DNA from: Halogeometricum sp. S3BR5-2
GTDB taxonomy: Archaea; Halobacteriota; Halobacteria; Halobacteriales; Haloferacaceae
Assembly (NCBI RefSeq): GCF_031624635.1
Contig: NZ_JAMQOQ010000001.1
Span: 744,001-808,000, forward strand
Direction of reading: 5' to 3'
Length of the DNA stretch: 64,000 nt
The notes beneath the pieces were generated by a model. The model did not search any database. It saw nothing but the letters and a program-made list of their open reading frames with translations, and had not been told where the DNA came from. Below are positions 52,493-61,392 of this stretch, one piece after another. The first letter of the stretch is position 1. Each line of letters starts with the position of its first letter. Both the position numbers and the translations under genes were made by a program.

Positions 52493-54070
52493 ATGACCAA
52501 GATCGCCGGTCTGGCGAGCAATCGCGGGCGGAACCTCCTGCACATCGACGAGCGAGCGCCCGGCGGGGCGGAACTCGCCGTCGTCCTCGCGAACGAGGAG
52601 GGGGCGCCCGTCCTCGACGCCGCCTCCGAGCGGGGGGTTCCCACGGAGGTCGTCGAACGCGACGCCGAGGAGTCCCGCGAGGCCCACGAGCGCCGCGTTC
52701 TCGAACGCCTCTCGGGGTACGACTTCGACCTCGTCTGCCTCGACGGCTACATGCGCATCCTCACCGAGGCGTTCGTCGAGGAGGCGCCGACGACGCTCAA
52801 CGTCCACCCCTCCCTGCTCCCCTCGTTCCCCGGCATGGACGCCCACGAACAGGTGCTCGACGCCGGCGTCCGCACCACCGGCTGTACGGTACACGTCGTC
52901 ACCGAGGAGGTCGACGCCGGCCCCATCGTCACGCAGGAGGCCGTCCCCGTCTACGAGGACGACGACGAGGACTCCCTCAAGGCGCGCGTCCTCCGCGAGG
53001 GGGAGTTCACGGCGTACCCGCGCGCGGTCCGTTGGTTCGCCGAGGGCCGCGTCGACGTCGAGGACGGGACGGTGACCGTCGACGGCGACCGCGGCGGCGA
53101 CTTCCCCGAGCGTCGCCTCGTCTCCGACGACAAGGCCGCCGAACTCCGCTACGGGGAGAACCCCCACCAGGACGCCGCCGTCTACGCCGACGACGCCTGC
53201 GAGGAGGCCTCCGTCGTCCGCGCCGCCCAACTGAACGAGGGCGCGAAGGCGCTGTCGTACAACAACTACAACGACGCCGACGGCGCCCTCAACCTCATCA
53301 AGGAGTTCGACGAACCCGCCGCGGCGGTCATCAAACACACCAACCCCGCCGGGTGCGCCACCGCGGACTCGCTGGCGGAAGCGTACGAGGACGCCCTCTC
53401 GACGGACGCGATGAGCGCCTTCGGCGGCATCGTCGCCCTCAACCGCGAGTGCGACGCCGAGACGGCCGAACTCGTCGTCGACTCGTTCAAGGAGGTCGTC
53501 GTCGCGCCGGGCTACACCGACGCCGCCCTCGACGTGCTGACCGGCAAGGAGAACCTCCGCGTCCTCGACGTGGGCGAACTCGGCGAACGGACGGATCGAC
53601 TCACCGAGAAACCGCTCGTCGGCGGTCGACTCGTGCAGGAGCGAGACCTGTGGGCGCCGACCGTCGACGACTTGGAGGTCGTCACCGAGACCGAACCCAC
53701 GGACGAGCAACTGGAGACGATGCTGTTCGCGTGGAAGGTGCTCAAACACGTGAAGTCCAACGGCATCCTGTTCGCCGACGGGACGGAAACCGTCGGTATC
53801 GGCATGGGACAGGTCTCTCGCGTCGACGCCGTCCGCCTCGCGGCGATGAAGGCCGAAGAGCACGCCGAGGGCAAGGGTCCCGAAGGGACCGTAATGGCCT
53901 CGGACGCGTTCTTCCCGTTCCCGGACGGCATCGAGGAGGCCGCCGACGCCGGCGTCGAGGCCGTCATCCAACCCGGCGGCTCCGTGAACGACGAGGACGT
54001 CATCGCCGCCGCGGACGAACGCGGCGTCGCGATGGCGTTCACAGGCCGGCGGTCGTTCAGACACGACTGA
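52493..54070 (+). CDS. purNH: PurN-PurH fusion: GAR and AICAR formyltransferase
   Basis: A 525-residue fusion. Residues 1-190 are PurN (GAR transformylase) with NVHPSLLPSFPG, catalytic Asn103, His105 and Asp141, each three residues earlier than the E. coli Asn106-His108-Asp144 triad. Residues 205-525 are the AICAR transformylase half of PurH: RYGENPHQDAAVY, KALSYNNYND, the Lys-His motif KHTNPAGCA near 281-289, and AGRRSFRHD-like end. The IMP cyclohydrolase (MGS) domain of bacterial PurH is missing, so another enzyme (PurO) must close the ring, as known for haloarchaea. The ATG is at 52493. Confidence 0.93.
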   Translation: MTKIAGLASNRGRNLLHIDERAPGGAELAVVLANEEGAPVLDAASERGVPTEVVERDAEESREAHERRVLERLSGYDFDLVCLDGYMRILTEAFVEEAPTTLNVHPSLLPSFPGMDAHEQVLDAGVRTTGCTVHVVTEEVDAGPIVTQEAVPVYEDDDEDSLKARVLREGEFTAYPRAVRWFAEGRVDVEDGTVTVDGDRGGDFPERRLVSDDKAAELRYGENPHQDAAVYADDACEEASVVRAAQLNEGAKALSYNNYNDADGALNLIKEFDEPAAAVIKHTNPAGCATADSLAEAYEDALSTDAMSAFGGIVALNRECDAETAELVVDSFKEVVVAPGYTDAALDVLTGKENLRVLDVGELGERTDRLTEKPLVGGRLVQERDLWAPTVDDLEVVTETEPTDEQLETMLFAWKVLKHVKSNGILFADGTETVGIGMGQVSRVDAVRLAAMKAEEHAEGKGPEGTVMASDAFFPFPDGIEEAADAGVEAVIQPGGSVNDEDVIAAADERGVAMAFTGRRSFRHD

Positions 54071-54141
54071 ACGTGGTGATGGAGCGTCTGAGTCTCGAAA
54101 GACGAGGCCGGCGAGTCTTTCGGTCGTTCAGACACGACTGA
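54050..54141. repeat. Duplicated 21-base 3' end of purNH
   Basis: The 21 bases at 54050-54070 that encode the last residues and stop of purNH recur exactly at 54121-54141. The spacer between shares a partial GGCCGGCG. A copy of the gene end thus lies in the gap before the Usp gene. Confidence 0.75.
54096..54122. terminator. Inverted repeat between convergent purNH and usp
   Basis: CGAAAGAC (54096-54103) pairs perfectly with GTCTTTCG (54115-54122) across an 11-base loop. It lies between convergent genes, a plausible shared terminator or processing site. No oligo-T follows. Confidence 0.35.
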
Positions 54142-54162
54142 GCGCAGGCGAGGGAACCCGAG

Positions 54163-54600
54163 TCACTCCTCGCCGATGCTCACCACGAGGATGGGCCGGT
54201 CGGTGTTCTCGACCACCCGCTCCGTGACGCTGCCGAGACTCGCCAGTTTGTCCCGACCCGTTCGGCCGTGCGTCCCCATCACCACGAGGTCCACGTCCGC
54301 CTCCTCGGCGTAGTCGAGGATGCATTTGTACGGGACGCCGTCGCGGACGGCGGTGACGCACTCCGCGTCCGCCCCTCGGACCGTCTCGGCCACGTCGTCG
54401 ACGGCGGCCTCGGCGTCCTCGTGCAGCGACTCCCGCAGTTCGTCCTTCTGGTCGTCGCTCGCCGCCAGGTAGAGCCGTCGGTCCACGACCGAGAGCACGT
54501 GGACCGTCGCCCCCGAGAGGGAGGCGACTTCGAGAGCGTGTTCGAGCGCTTTCTCCGTCCCCTCGCTGCCGTCCGTCGGAACCAGAATCGAGTCGTACAT
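54163..54600 (-). CDS. Universal stress protein (UspA family)
   Basis: A 145-residue nucleotide-binding stress protein. It opens MYDSILVPTDGSEGTEKALEHALEVA. The ATP site near residues 108-125 is VVMGTHGRTGRDKLASLGSVTERVV, and the end is DRPILVVSIGEE. Single-domain form. Free-standing here, unlike the Usp domains fused to transporters elsewhere in this window. It is divergent from folCP. Confidence 0.93.
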   Translation of the reverse strand: MYDSILVPTDGSEGTEKALEHALEVASLSGATVHVLSVVDRRLYLAASDDQKDELRESLHEDAEAAVDDVAETVRGADAECVTAVRDGVPYKCILDYAEEADVDLVVMGTHGRTGRDKLASLGSVTERVVENTDRPILVVSIGEE

Positions 54601-54703
54601 CGAGGGGGACTTAGTCGCCCTCGATAATTAATATCCGTCCGGAGTTCCCCGCAGAAGTGGGCCGGTTCGACACTCCTAAGCGAGACGCTCGTGACGTGCG
54701 CGT

Positions 54704-57205
54704 ATGCAGTACCACGAGGCGGTGGGCTTTCTCTTCGACCTCCGCCGGTTCCAGGTCAAACCGGGGACGGCGTCGGTTCGGGCGCTCCTCGCCGAGTTCG
54801 ACGACCCGCAGGAGGACGTGGCGTTCGTGCAGGTGGCGGGGTCGAACGGCAAGGGGAGCACGGCCCGGATGACCGAGTCGGCCCTCCGGGAGGCCGGACT
54901 GAGCGCGGGTCTCTACACGTCGCCGCACTTCGAGACGCTGCGCGAGCGAATCCAGGTCGACGGGCGGAAGATACCCGAGGCGGCGGTCTGTGAGTTCGTC
55001 GAACGCGCGAAACCGTGGCTGGTCGGACGGGCCGCCGACGGCGACCCGCTCACGTTCTTCGAGGTGATGACGGCGCTGTCGGTCTGGTACTTCGCCGAGG
55101 CCGACGTTGACGTGGCCGTCCTCGAAGTCGGCATGGGCGGGAAGATGGACGCGACGAGCGTCGTCGACCCCGTCGCCGCCGCGGTGACGAACGTCTCGCT
55201 CGAACACACGGCCGTCCTCGGCGATACGGTGGAAGCGATAGCCGAGAAGAAGGCCGCCGTCGCCCCCGCGGGCCGACCGCTCGTGACCGGCGCGACGGGC
55301 GCCGCGCTCTCGACTATCCGCGAACGGGTCGGGAACGTCGTCACCGTCGGCGCGGAGGGGACGAGAGAGTCCTCCGGGGCCGACGCCGAGGCGCCGGACG
55401 TGACCGTGCGCTCGAAGGGACGCGTGAACCACCAGGAGTCCGCCGTCAGCGTCGCCGGCGGCGACTGGCGCGTCGAGGGACGGGTCCCGCTGCTCGGCGC
55501 CTATCAGGCGGAGAACGCCGGCATCGCCTGCGTGCTCGCTCGACAGGTGGCCGACGAACTCGGCGTCGGAGCCGAACTCGACGCCGGGACGCTCGAACGC
55601 GGCCTGCGGACCGCCCACTGGCCCGGTCGCTTCGAGGTGATGGAGACCGACCCCTACGTCGTCCTCGACGGCGCGCACAACCCCGGCGCCTGCGAGTCCC
55701 TCGCCACCGTCTTCGACGACTTCGACGCCGAAGACCTGCACCTCGTCTTCGGCGCGATGCACGACAAGGACCACCGCGAGATGGTCGAGGCCCTTCCCGA
55801 CCCGGACTCCGTCGTCACCTGCCGGCCGAACAACCCCCGCTCGGAGGACCCCGAGGTGCTCGCCCGCGTGTTCGAGGACGCCGGCGTCGGGGAGGTGACC
55901 GTCGGGAACGACGTGGCCTCGGCGCTCGCGTCGGCCCGCGAACGCGCCGACGAGGGCGACTGCGTGCTCGCCCTCGGGTCGCTCTTCCTCGTCGCGGAGG
56001 CGCGCGCGACGTGGACGCGCGTCGTGACGCCGGTGGACGTCCGCGACCGCTCGGACGCCGACCGGGTGCTCGAACGCGCGCACGTCGAACGCGCGGAGGC
56101 CGCCGCGGCGGGCGAGGACGTCGTCCACCGCACCGTCACGCTCCCCCTCCAGCGCCGGCAGGCGCGCACCGCGGAGATGGCGATGCTGGAGGCCGGCGGC
56201 GACTGCGCCGTCTCGGCGGACGCCGGCGACGGCGAACTCGCTCGGGCGGTGTTGTCGGGAACGCGCTCGGAGTTCGAGGGGCTGACCGAGCGACTCGCCG
56301 ACGCGCCGTACGGGTTGCCCGACGTCGCCGCGGACGTACGGGCGCGGGTCGGCCTCGACGCCGAAGAGGGAGGCAGCGCGACCGACTCGGAGTACCCGTG
56401 GAACGACGGCACGGCGGTGATGGGCATCCTGAACGTCACGCCGGACAGTTTCCACGACGGCGGCGAGTTCTACGACACGACCGCCGCCCTCGAACGCGCC
56501 GAGGCGATGGTGGAAGCGGGAGCGGATATCATCGACATCGGCGGGGAATCCACCCGACCCGGCGCGGAGGAGGTGCCCGTCGACGAGGAGATTCGCCGCA
56601 TCGTCCCCGTCATCGAAGCCTTGGCCGACGTGGACGCGCTTCTCTCCGTGGACACCAGGAAGGCGACCGTCGGCGAGGCGGCCCTCGACGCGGGCGCCGA
56701 CATCCTCAACGACGTGACCGGTCTCGAAGACCCGGAGATGCGCTTTCTCGCCGCCGAACGCGACGTGCCGGTCATCGTGATGCACAGCATCGACGCGCCC
56801 GTCGTGCCCGGCAAAGACGTCGACTACGACGACGTGGTCGACGACGTCATCGACGAACTCGGAGAGCGCATCCTCCTCGCGGAGAAGGCGGGCGTCCCGC
56901 GCGAGAACGTCATCGTCGACCCCGGCATCGGCTTCGGCAAGTCGAAGGCGGAGAACTTCAAGATACTCGACAGATTAGGGGAGTTCGACGCCCTCGGCTG
57001 TCCGCTGCTGTTCGGCCACTCGCACAAGTCGATGTTCGAACTCGTGGGAGCGGACGCGGGCGACAACCCCGTCGCCACCGCCGCGGCGTCGGCCCTCGCG
57101 GCGGACCGCGGCGCCGACATCGTCCGCGTCCACGACGTCCCCGAGAACGTCACCGCCGTGAACGTGGCGCTGGCGACGCGGGACTCCGGACAGTTCGAGG
57201 AGTAG
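54704..57205 (+). CDS. folCP: FolC-FolP fusion: folylpolyglutamate/dihydrofolate synthase and dihydropteroate synthase
   Basis: An 833-residue fusion. Residues 1 to about 430 are FolC (Mur ligase fold), with the P-loop AGSNGKGS at 45-52, EVGMGGKMDAT near 144, and VLDGAHNPGACESL. Residues from about 573 are dihydropteroate synthase, MGILNVTPDSFHDGG, GGESTRPGAEEV, SVDTRKATV, LNDVTG, GFGKSKAEN and GHSHKSMF. About 130 residues in between form a separate charged region (residues 440-565). The same fusion is known in Haloferax volcanii as a folate synthase. It makes dihydropteroate and adds glutamate. Its spare spacer includes HRTVTLPLQRRQARTA. Confidence 0.95.
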   Translation: MQYHEAVGFLFDLRRFQVKPGTASVRALLAEFDDPQEDVAFVQVAGSNGKGSTARMTESALREAGLSAGLYTSPHFETLRERIQVDGRKIPEAAVCEFVERAKPWLVGRAADGDPLTFFEVMTALSVWYFAEADVDVAVLEVGMGGKMDATSVVDPVAAAVTNVSLEHTAVLGDTVEAIAEKKAAVAPAGRPLVTGATGAALSTIRERVGNVVTVGAEGTRESSGADAEAPDVTVRSKGRVNHQESAVSVAGGDWRVEGRVPLLGAYQAENAGIACVLARQVADELGVGAELDAGTLERGLRTAHWPGRFEVMETDPYVVLDGAHNPGACESLATVFDDFDAEDLHLVFGAMHDKDHREMVEALPDPDSVVTCRPNNPRSEDPEVLARVFEDAGVGEVTVGNDVASALASARERADEGDCVLALGSLFLVAEARATWTRVVTPVDVRDRSDADRVLERAHVERAEAAAAGEDVVHRTVTLPLQRRQARTAEMAMLEAGGDCAVSADAGDGELARAVLSGTRSEFEGLTERLADAPYGLPDVAADVRARVGLDAEEGGSATDSEYPWNDGTAVMGILNVTPDSFHDGGEFYDTTAALERAEAMVEAGADIIDIGGESTRPGAEEVPVDEEIRRIVPVIEALADVDALLSVDTRKATVGEAALDAGADILNDVTGLEDPEMRFLAAERDVPVIVMHSIDAPVVPGKDVDYDDVVDDVIDELGERILLAEKAGVPRENVIVDPGIGFGKSKAENFKILDRLGEFDALGCPLLFGHSHKSMFELVGADAGDNPVATAAASALAADRGADIVRVHDVPENVTAVNVALATRDSGQFEE

Positions 57206-57256
57206 TCCTACGACTTTCATAGGATTTAATTCAATCCCCAATCAGTCTGAATTCAC

Positions 57257-58081
57257 TCACGGCAAATCCAAATGTTTGTGTCTTTGTTCAATAGACTCTC
57301 CCTGGTTAGTAAGCTCATTCAGCTCGGTCTGAAACCTATTTCTAATCTCAGTACTTAGCCAATCTAATAATTCCACGAGTAGCTCATGGTAATTTGCACA
57401 GCTATCGGAGATACTCATGTCACTCCTCTGGATGTTGTAGAGATAGTATTGAGACGGACTATCCCACCAATTCTGATTCTCTGGTTGTAACCTATCGCGT
57501 TTTATTATAACGTCTTTTTCTGGAGTATCTTCTGGGTGTAATTGGAATGTGTGTTTTGAACGGGGAGGAAGATAAGCCTCGTGTAAATAAATATCTCGTA
57601 AGTTGTTGAAGAATGATCTATAGTAGTGAAGTTCTAGATTTTCCTCTTTTGCCTCAAAGTCACTGATTATCCCACTACCAGATTCTAATTTCTCAAGTTG
57701 GCATAGTAGTGGCTCTTGATTCCTCATATTCATATTACCACCAACAAGATGTTCGGAAAGCGCTTTTGTTACAGCTACAAAATTAATCAGATATCTGACA
57801 ACGTCCCACGCTAAACGCTTAGACTGATCACTAGTAATTGATTCGTTGCTATTTTTGAAATCACTAAGTGCCTCTTCTAGGTCTTCGTAATTGGCCGTAA
57901 CCATGTACCGAAGCTTATCTAAATCACCAATAATTCTATCAACCTCCCATCCATCGGTATCTTTTAACTCTGAAATCTGCTCGATGAGAGAGTCAATATC
58001 CTCATCACTGGCATTGTTCTGCGGGTGATTTTTGGCTCTTTCAAGGTCGTCGATGTAGGGTATATTCGGAACCTTGCCCAT
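57257..58081 (-). CDS. Unknown AT-rich gene, possible HEPN-like protein
   Basis: A 274-residue, mainly helical protein from a block of DNA clearly richer in A+T than everything around it, with codons such as TTT, ATT and AAT that the neighbours avoid. I recognise no family with certainty. A long helix at about 92-112 (WDVVRYLINFVAVTKALSEHL) precedes NNLRDIYLHEAYLPPR, where Arg162 and His167 make an R-x4-H pattern (R-D-x3-H), the catalytic pattern of HEPN ribonucleases. Trp205 and Trp206 and Asp/Glu-rich turns follow. No partner toxin-antitoxin gene is adjacent. Recent transfer is likely. Confidence 0.8.
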   Translation of the reverse strand: MGKVPNIPYIDDLERAKNHPQNNASDEDIDSLIEQISELKDTDGWEVDRIIGDLDKLRYMVTANYEDLEEALSDFKNSNESITSDQSKRLAWDVVRYLINFVAVTKALSEHLVGGNMNMRNQEPLLCQLEKLESGSGIISDFEAKEENLELHYYRSFFNNLRDIYLHEAYLPPRSKHTFQLHPEDTPEKDVIIKRDRLQPENQNWWDSPSQYYLYNIQRSDMSISDSCANYHELLVELLDWLSTEIRNRFQTELNELTNQGESIEQRHKHLDLP

Positions 58082-58163
58082 ACAGTGCCTTTTCGCAAAA
58101 CTACTTCAGATTGCATGCAAGGCCGCCGAACCGTTTTCTCGCCGCCGCCCCTAGACGAGTCCC

Positions 58164-58910
58164 GTGTGCACTCTGACCATCGCGTGGCAGGCGTTCGACG
58201 CGGCGCCCGTCGTCGTCGCCGCCAACCGCGACGAGGCGCTGGACCGACCCTCGACGCCGCCGGGCGTCGTCGACGGCGACCCGGCGTTCGTCGCCCCCGG
58301 AGATAGCGAGGCGGGCGGGACGTGGGTCGGCTACAACGACCGCGGCGTCTTCGTCGGAATCACCAACCGGTGGGTCGACGTCGCGGGCGGCGGCGAGCGC
58401 TCTCGCGGTCAGTTGGTCGTCGACGCCCTCCGCGCCGAGAGCGCAGCGGCCGCCCGCGAGACGGTCGAATCCGCCGTCGAGGCGGACGTCTACGACGGCT
58501 TCAACCTCGTCGTCGCCGACGCCGCCGACGCGTTCGTCTTCGAGTGGGACGGGTCGCTCCGGACGACGCGACTCGACCCGGGCGTCCACGTCGTCGTCAA
58601 CGTCGGCTACGACGGCGACTTCTTCGAACCCGCGGCGCGACCCGAAGCGGGGCGGAAGCAGGCCGACAACGCTCGGCGCGTGCGCGAGGCGTTGCTTCCG
58701 AAGGCGGAGTCCCCCGAGGCGTGGCGCGACCGGGCGGCGTCGGTGCTCGGCGACCACGAGTACGGCGTCTGCGTCCACGACCCGGAGGGCCGCTACGGCA
58801 CTCGCTCGTCGTCGCTCATCACGCTGTGGGCCGACGGCGGCGCCGACTACGACTTCGCCCCCGGGCCGCCCTGCGAGACGCCCTACGAGCGGGTCGAAAG
58901 TCAGGTTTAA
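58164..58910 (+). CDS. NRDE-family protein (TANGO2-like)
   Basis: A 248-residue protein that begins MCTLTIAW, with Cys2 exposed as in NRDE/TANGO2 proteins, and contains the name-giving AANRDEALDRP at about residue 18-28. PGDSEAGGTWVGYNDRGVFVGITNRW, and RSRGQLVVDALR follow. The function in archaea is not settled; an Ntn-hydrolase-like fold is suspected. The start is GTG at 58164. Confidence 0.87.
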   Translation: MCTLTIAWQAFDAAPVVVAANRDEALDRPSTPPGVVDGDPAFVAPGDSEAGGTWVGYNDRGVFVGITNRWVDVAGGGERSRGQLVVDALRAESAAAARETVESAVEADVYDGFNLVVADAADAFVFEWDGSLRTTRLDPGVHVVVNVGYDGDFFEPAARPEAGRKQADNARRVREALLPKAESPEAWRDRAASVLGDHEYGVCVHDPEGRYGTRSSSLITLWADGGADYDFAPGPPCETPYERVESQV

Positions 58911-58935
58911 ACGGGTCGCGGGCGACCCCTCGTAC

Positions 58936-59289
58936 ATGAGCGCAGGCGAGGCCGAGGCCAATCTCTCGGAGGACGAACGCGCGGGACTCGAACTCATCCG
59001 GGAGAGCGGCGGCATCCATCAGAGCGACTTCTGGAAGGAACTGGACATCACCTCCCGGAAGGGGAGCCGAATCGCCGAGCGTCTGTTCGAACTCGACCTC
59101 ATCGAACGCGAGGACACGGTGTACAACGGACACAACACCTACTACCTCGAACCCACGGCCCGCGACCTCGACTTCGCGATGCTGATGGCCGGCGACATGC
59201 TGTCGCCGTTCATCGGCGAGGAGGAGGTCAACCCCAACAGCAACGCGTTCTCGCAGTGGCTGATGAACCTCGCGTACGAGGAGTACTGA
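58936..59289 (+). CDS. Winged-HTH transcriptional regulator
   Basis: A 117-residue protein. The HTH covers about 12-70: SEDERAGLELIRESGGIHQSDFWKELDITSRKGSRIAERLFELDLIERE, followed by the wing (TVYNGHNTYYLEPTARD). A MarR/IclR-like N-terminal half. The C-terminal 45 residues (LMAGDMLSPFIGEEEV, then SQWLMNLAYEEY) may be a dimer or sensor part. It starts 26 bases after the NRDE stop and is likely co-transcribed. It is convergent with psmA, 190 bases away. Confidence 0.82.
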   Translation: MSAGEAEANLSEDERAGLELIRESGGIHQSDFWKELDITSRKGSRIAERLFELDLIEREDTVYNGHNTYYLEPTARDLDFAMLMAGDMLSPFIGEEEVNPNSNAFSQWLMNLAYEEY

Positions 59290-59478
59290 GGCGACGCGCT
59301 CGGTCGTTTTCTCGCGGAGCGAAAGGAGACCGGAAGTCGCATCGCTCGCGGTCGGTCGGGTCCGGTGCGATGCGCGGACGGTACAGACGGCTCTGAGCGG
59401 TCTACGAAGTCCGAAAAGGGAGCCCGAAACCGCGGGACGCGGCGGGTGGTCGTCGCTCCGCGGCGCGTCGGCGGGGCG

Positions 59479-60255
59479 TTACTCCGCCGTCTCGTCGCCG
59501 TCGCCGTCCTCGCCGTCGTCTTCCGCGGGTTCGAGGTCGTTCTCGGCGATGTACTCCGAAATCTCGTCGTTCGTCAGTTCGACGAACTTCTCGGTTTCGC
59601 CGGAGACGGTGCCGACGTCGACGCCGCCGGCGTCGAGTTCGTCGTCGTTCGTCGAGGCGATGGCGCGGAGGGCGAGGCCGATGCCCTCGTCGAGGGTGAG
59701 GTCCTCGCGGTAGTTCTCCTCGAGGTAGTCCTGAAGGTCGCCGCGGTCGGCGCCGATGGAGACGGCCTTCCACTCGTACGGCGTCCCGGAGGGGTCCGTC
59801 TCGTACAGGCGCGGCGTGCCGTTCTCGATGCCGCCGATGAGGAGGGCGACTCCGAACGGGCGGGCGCCGCCGACCTGCGTGTACTGCTGGATGTGGTCGG
59901 TGACGTTCTTCGTCAGCGTCTCGATGCCGATGGGTTCGCCGTAGCGGAGGCGGTTGACCTGCGCCTGCCGCCGGGCGAAGTCGATGAGTTGGCGCGCGTC
60001 GGCGACGTGGCCGGCCGAGGCGATGCCGATGTGGTCGTCGGCCTTGTGGATCTTCTCGACGCTCGTCGGTTCCATGAGCGGCGAGCGCGACCGCTTGTCC
60101 GCGGCGAGAACGACGCCCTCGGAGGTGCGGACGCCGATGCTCGCCGTGCCTCGCTTGACTGCTTCACGCGCGTACTCTACTTGGTAGAGACGACCGTCGG
60201 GCGAGAAGATGGTGATCCCGCGGTCGTATGCCTGCTGTTGGGCTTGTCCCTGCAT
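59479..60255 (-). CDS. psmA: Proteasome subunit alpha
   Basis: A 258-residue 20S core particle outer-ring subunit. It opens AYDRGITIFSPDGRLYQVEYAREAVKRG, the alpha-type N-helix and gate. GVRTSEGVVLAADKR is core fold, and the acidic tail ends GEDGDGDETAE. The gene sits six bases after rnp2 in the order rpp30, methyltransferase, rnp2, psmA, which matches the conserved archaeal RNase P/proteasome neighbourhood. Confidence 0.96.
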   Translation of the reverse strand: MQGQAQQQAYDRGITIFSPDGRLYQVEYAREAVKRGTASIGVRTSEGVVLAADKRSRSPLMEPTSVEKIHKADDHIGIASAGHVADARQLIDFARRQAQVNRLRYGEPIGIETLTKNVTDHIQQYTQVGGARPFGVALLIGGIENGTPRLYETDPSGTPYEWKAVSIGADRGDLQDYLEENYREDLTLDEGIGLALRAIASTNDDELDAGGVDVGTVSGETEKFVELTNDEISEYIAENDLEPAEDDGEDGDGDETAE

Positions 60256-60261
60256 AAGTTA

Positions 60262-60741
60262 TCACTCGAAATCGAGTTGCGTCGCGCCGACGAAGCCGCC
60301 CGTCCCGCGAACGTCGACCCGTGAACCACGGACGACGGCGGACCGCGACTCGTTCTCGAACGCGACGTCTCTCTGTTCCGAGTTTCCGGCCCGGCGTCCT
60401 AAATACCTTTCTTCACAGGCGCGCACCGTCCCGGAGACGCCGGCGACCCGGACGCCGACGGGCGACCCGTTCACCTCGGAGATGCAGGCCAAGGCCGCCC
60501 GCGCCCGGCCTTCCGTCCCGCGGTACGCCCGGACCACCGTCTCGCCGTCGCCGTCGGCGAACGAGAAGGAGAGCACCGTCAGGTCGGCCGCGGCGCTCCC
60601 CGCGTCGCCGTAGAGGTTCTGCGCGGCGTACCACAGTTCGCGCTGGAAGTCCCCCCTGTCGATGCGGGCGTCGGGCCACGACTCCACCTCGACGGCGAGG
60701 TAGCGCCACCGCGGTTGGAGGTGCTTTGGGAGGTGTTTCAT
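60262..60741 (-). CDS. rnp2: Ribonuclease P protein component 2 (Pop5/Rpp14-like)
   Basis: A 159-residue protein component of archaeal RNase P, which processes pre-tRNA 5' ends. It begins LPKHLQPRWRYLAVEVE, and has ELWYAAQNLYGDAGSAAADLTVLSF, the family core, followed by VVRAYRGTEGRARAALACI. It pairs with Rpp30, encoded two genes upstream. A 50-residue C-terminal tail (SEQRDVAFENESRSAVV...) is longer than in most relatives. Confidence 0.9.
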   Translation of the reverse strand: MKHLPKHLQPRWRYLAVEVESWPDARIDRGDFQRELWYAAQNLYGDAGSAAADLTVLSFSFADGDGETVVRAYRGTEGRARAALACISEVNGSPVGVRVAGVSGTVRACEERYLGRRAGNSEQRDVAFENESRSAVVRGSRVDVRGTGGFVGATQLDFE

Positions 60742-60753
60742 CGTTCTCTCAGC

Positions 60754-61392
60754 TCACTCTTCGACGGAGATGCGGTCGCCCGCGTCGCCGAATCGCTCGG
60801 CCACGAGGACGCCGACCTGGTCGTGGACGCGTTCGACGGCGGTGAGCACGAACCCCTCGTCGGTGAGGGCGTCCGCGAGTTCCCCGACCGTCGCCGGGTC
60901 GTCCACCTCGGGGCTGTAGAACGGTTCTTCGGGGTCCGGTTCCCCGAAGAACATCACGTCGCCCAGGACGAACCGGTCGGGGTCGAGGTCCGCGATGACC
61001 GCGATGGCCTCGCGTTTCTCCTCGTCGGAGAGGTGGTGCATCGCGAAGTTCGAGACGACCACGTCCACTTCGCCGTCGTAGTTCGGGTCGCGGAAGCGGC
61101 CCTCGCCGAACTCGACGTTCGTGATACCCTCCGCCTCAGCCTTCTCCCGCGCCCGTTCGAGCATCCCCTCGCTGATGTCGCGGCCGACGACGCGCTTGGC
61201 CTTCGGCGCGAGGGCCAAGGCGATAGCCCCCGTCCCCGTCCCGAGGTCCAAGACGACGTCCTCGGCGGTCGGCGCGGCGTGTTCGACCACGAGGCTCGCG
61301 CAGGCGCGGTACTCCTCGGAGTCCTGCGACTCGTCGTAGTCGGCGGCGATGGACGAGAAGCGGTCGGCGTGTTCCTCAATCGTCTTCTTCAT
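60754..61392 (-). CDS. Class I SAM-dependent methyltransferase
   Basis: A 212-residue methyltransferase. SAM motif I is VVLDLGTGTGAIALALA, motif post-I VVGRDIS, and VDVVVSNFAMHHLSDEEKREA is the later motif typical of UbiE-like small methyltransferases. It lies between rpp30 and rnp2 with a 17-base overlap with rpp30 and 12 bases before rnp2. The substrate is unknown; tRNA or a metabolite are equally possible. The ATG at 61392 is preferred; six more residues would extend into rpp30. Confidence 0.87.
   Translation of the reverse strand: MKKTIEEHADRFSSIAADYDESQDSEEYRACASLVVEHAAPTAEDVVLDLGTGTGAIALALAPKAKRVVGRDISEGMLERAREKAEAEGITNVEFGEGRFRDPNYDGEVDVVVSNFAMHHLSDEEKREAIAVIADLDPDRFVLGDVMFFGEPDPEEPFYSPEVDDPATVGELADALTDEGFVLTAVERVHDQVGVLVAERFGDAGDRISVEE

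Noticed and set aside
57206-57256. Attachment site or tRNA edge for the AT-rich island
   Set aside because: No tRNA fragment or matching direct repeat was found at either side; only a weak TCCTA/TAGGA pair at the left edge.
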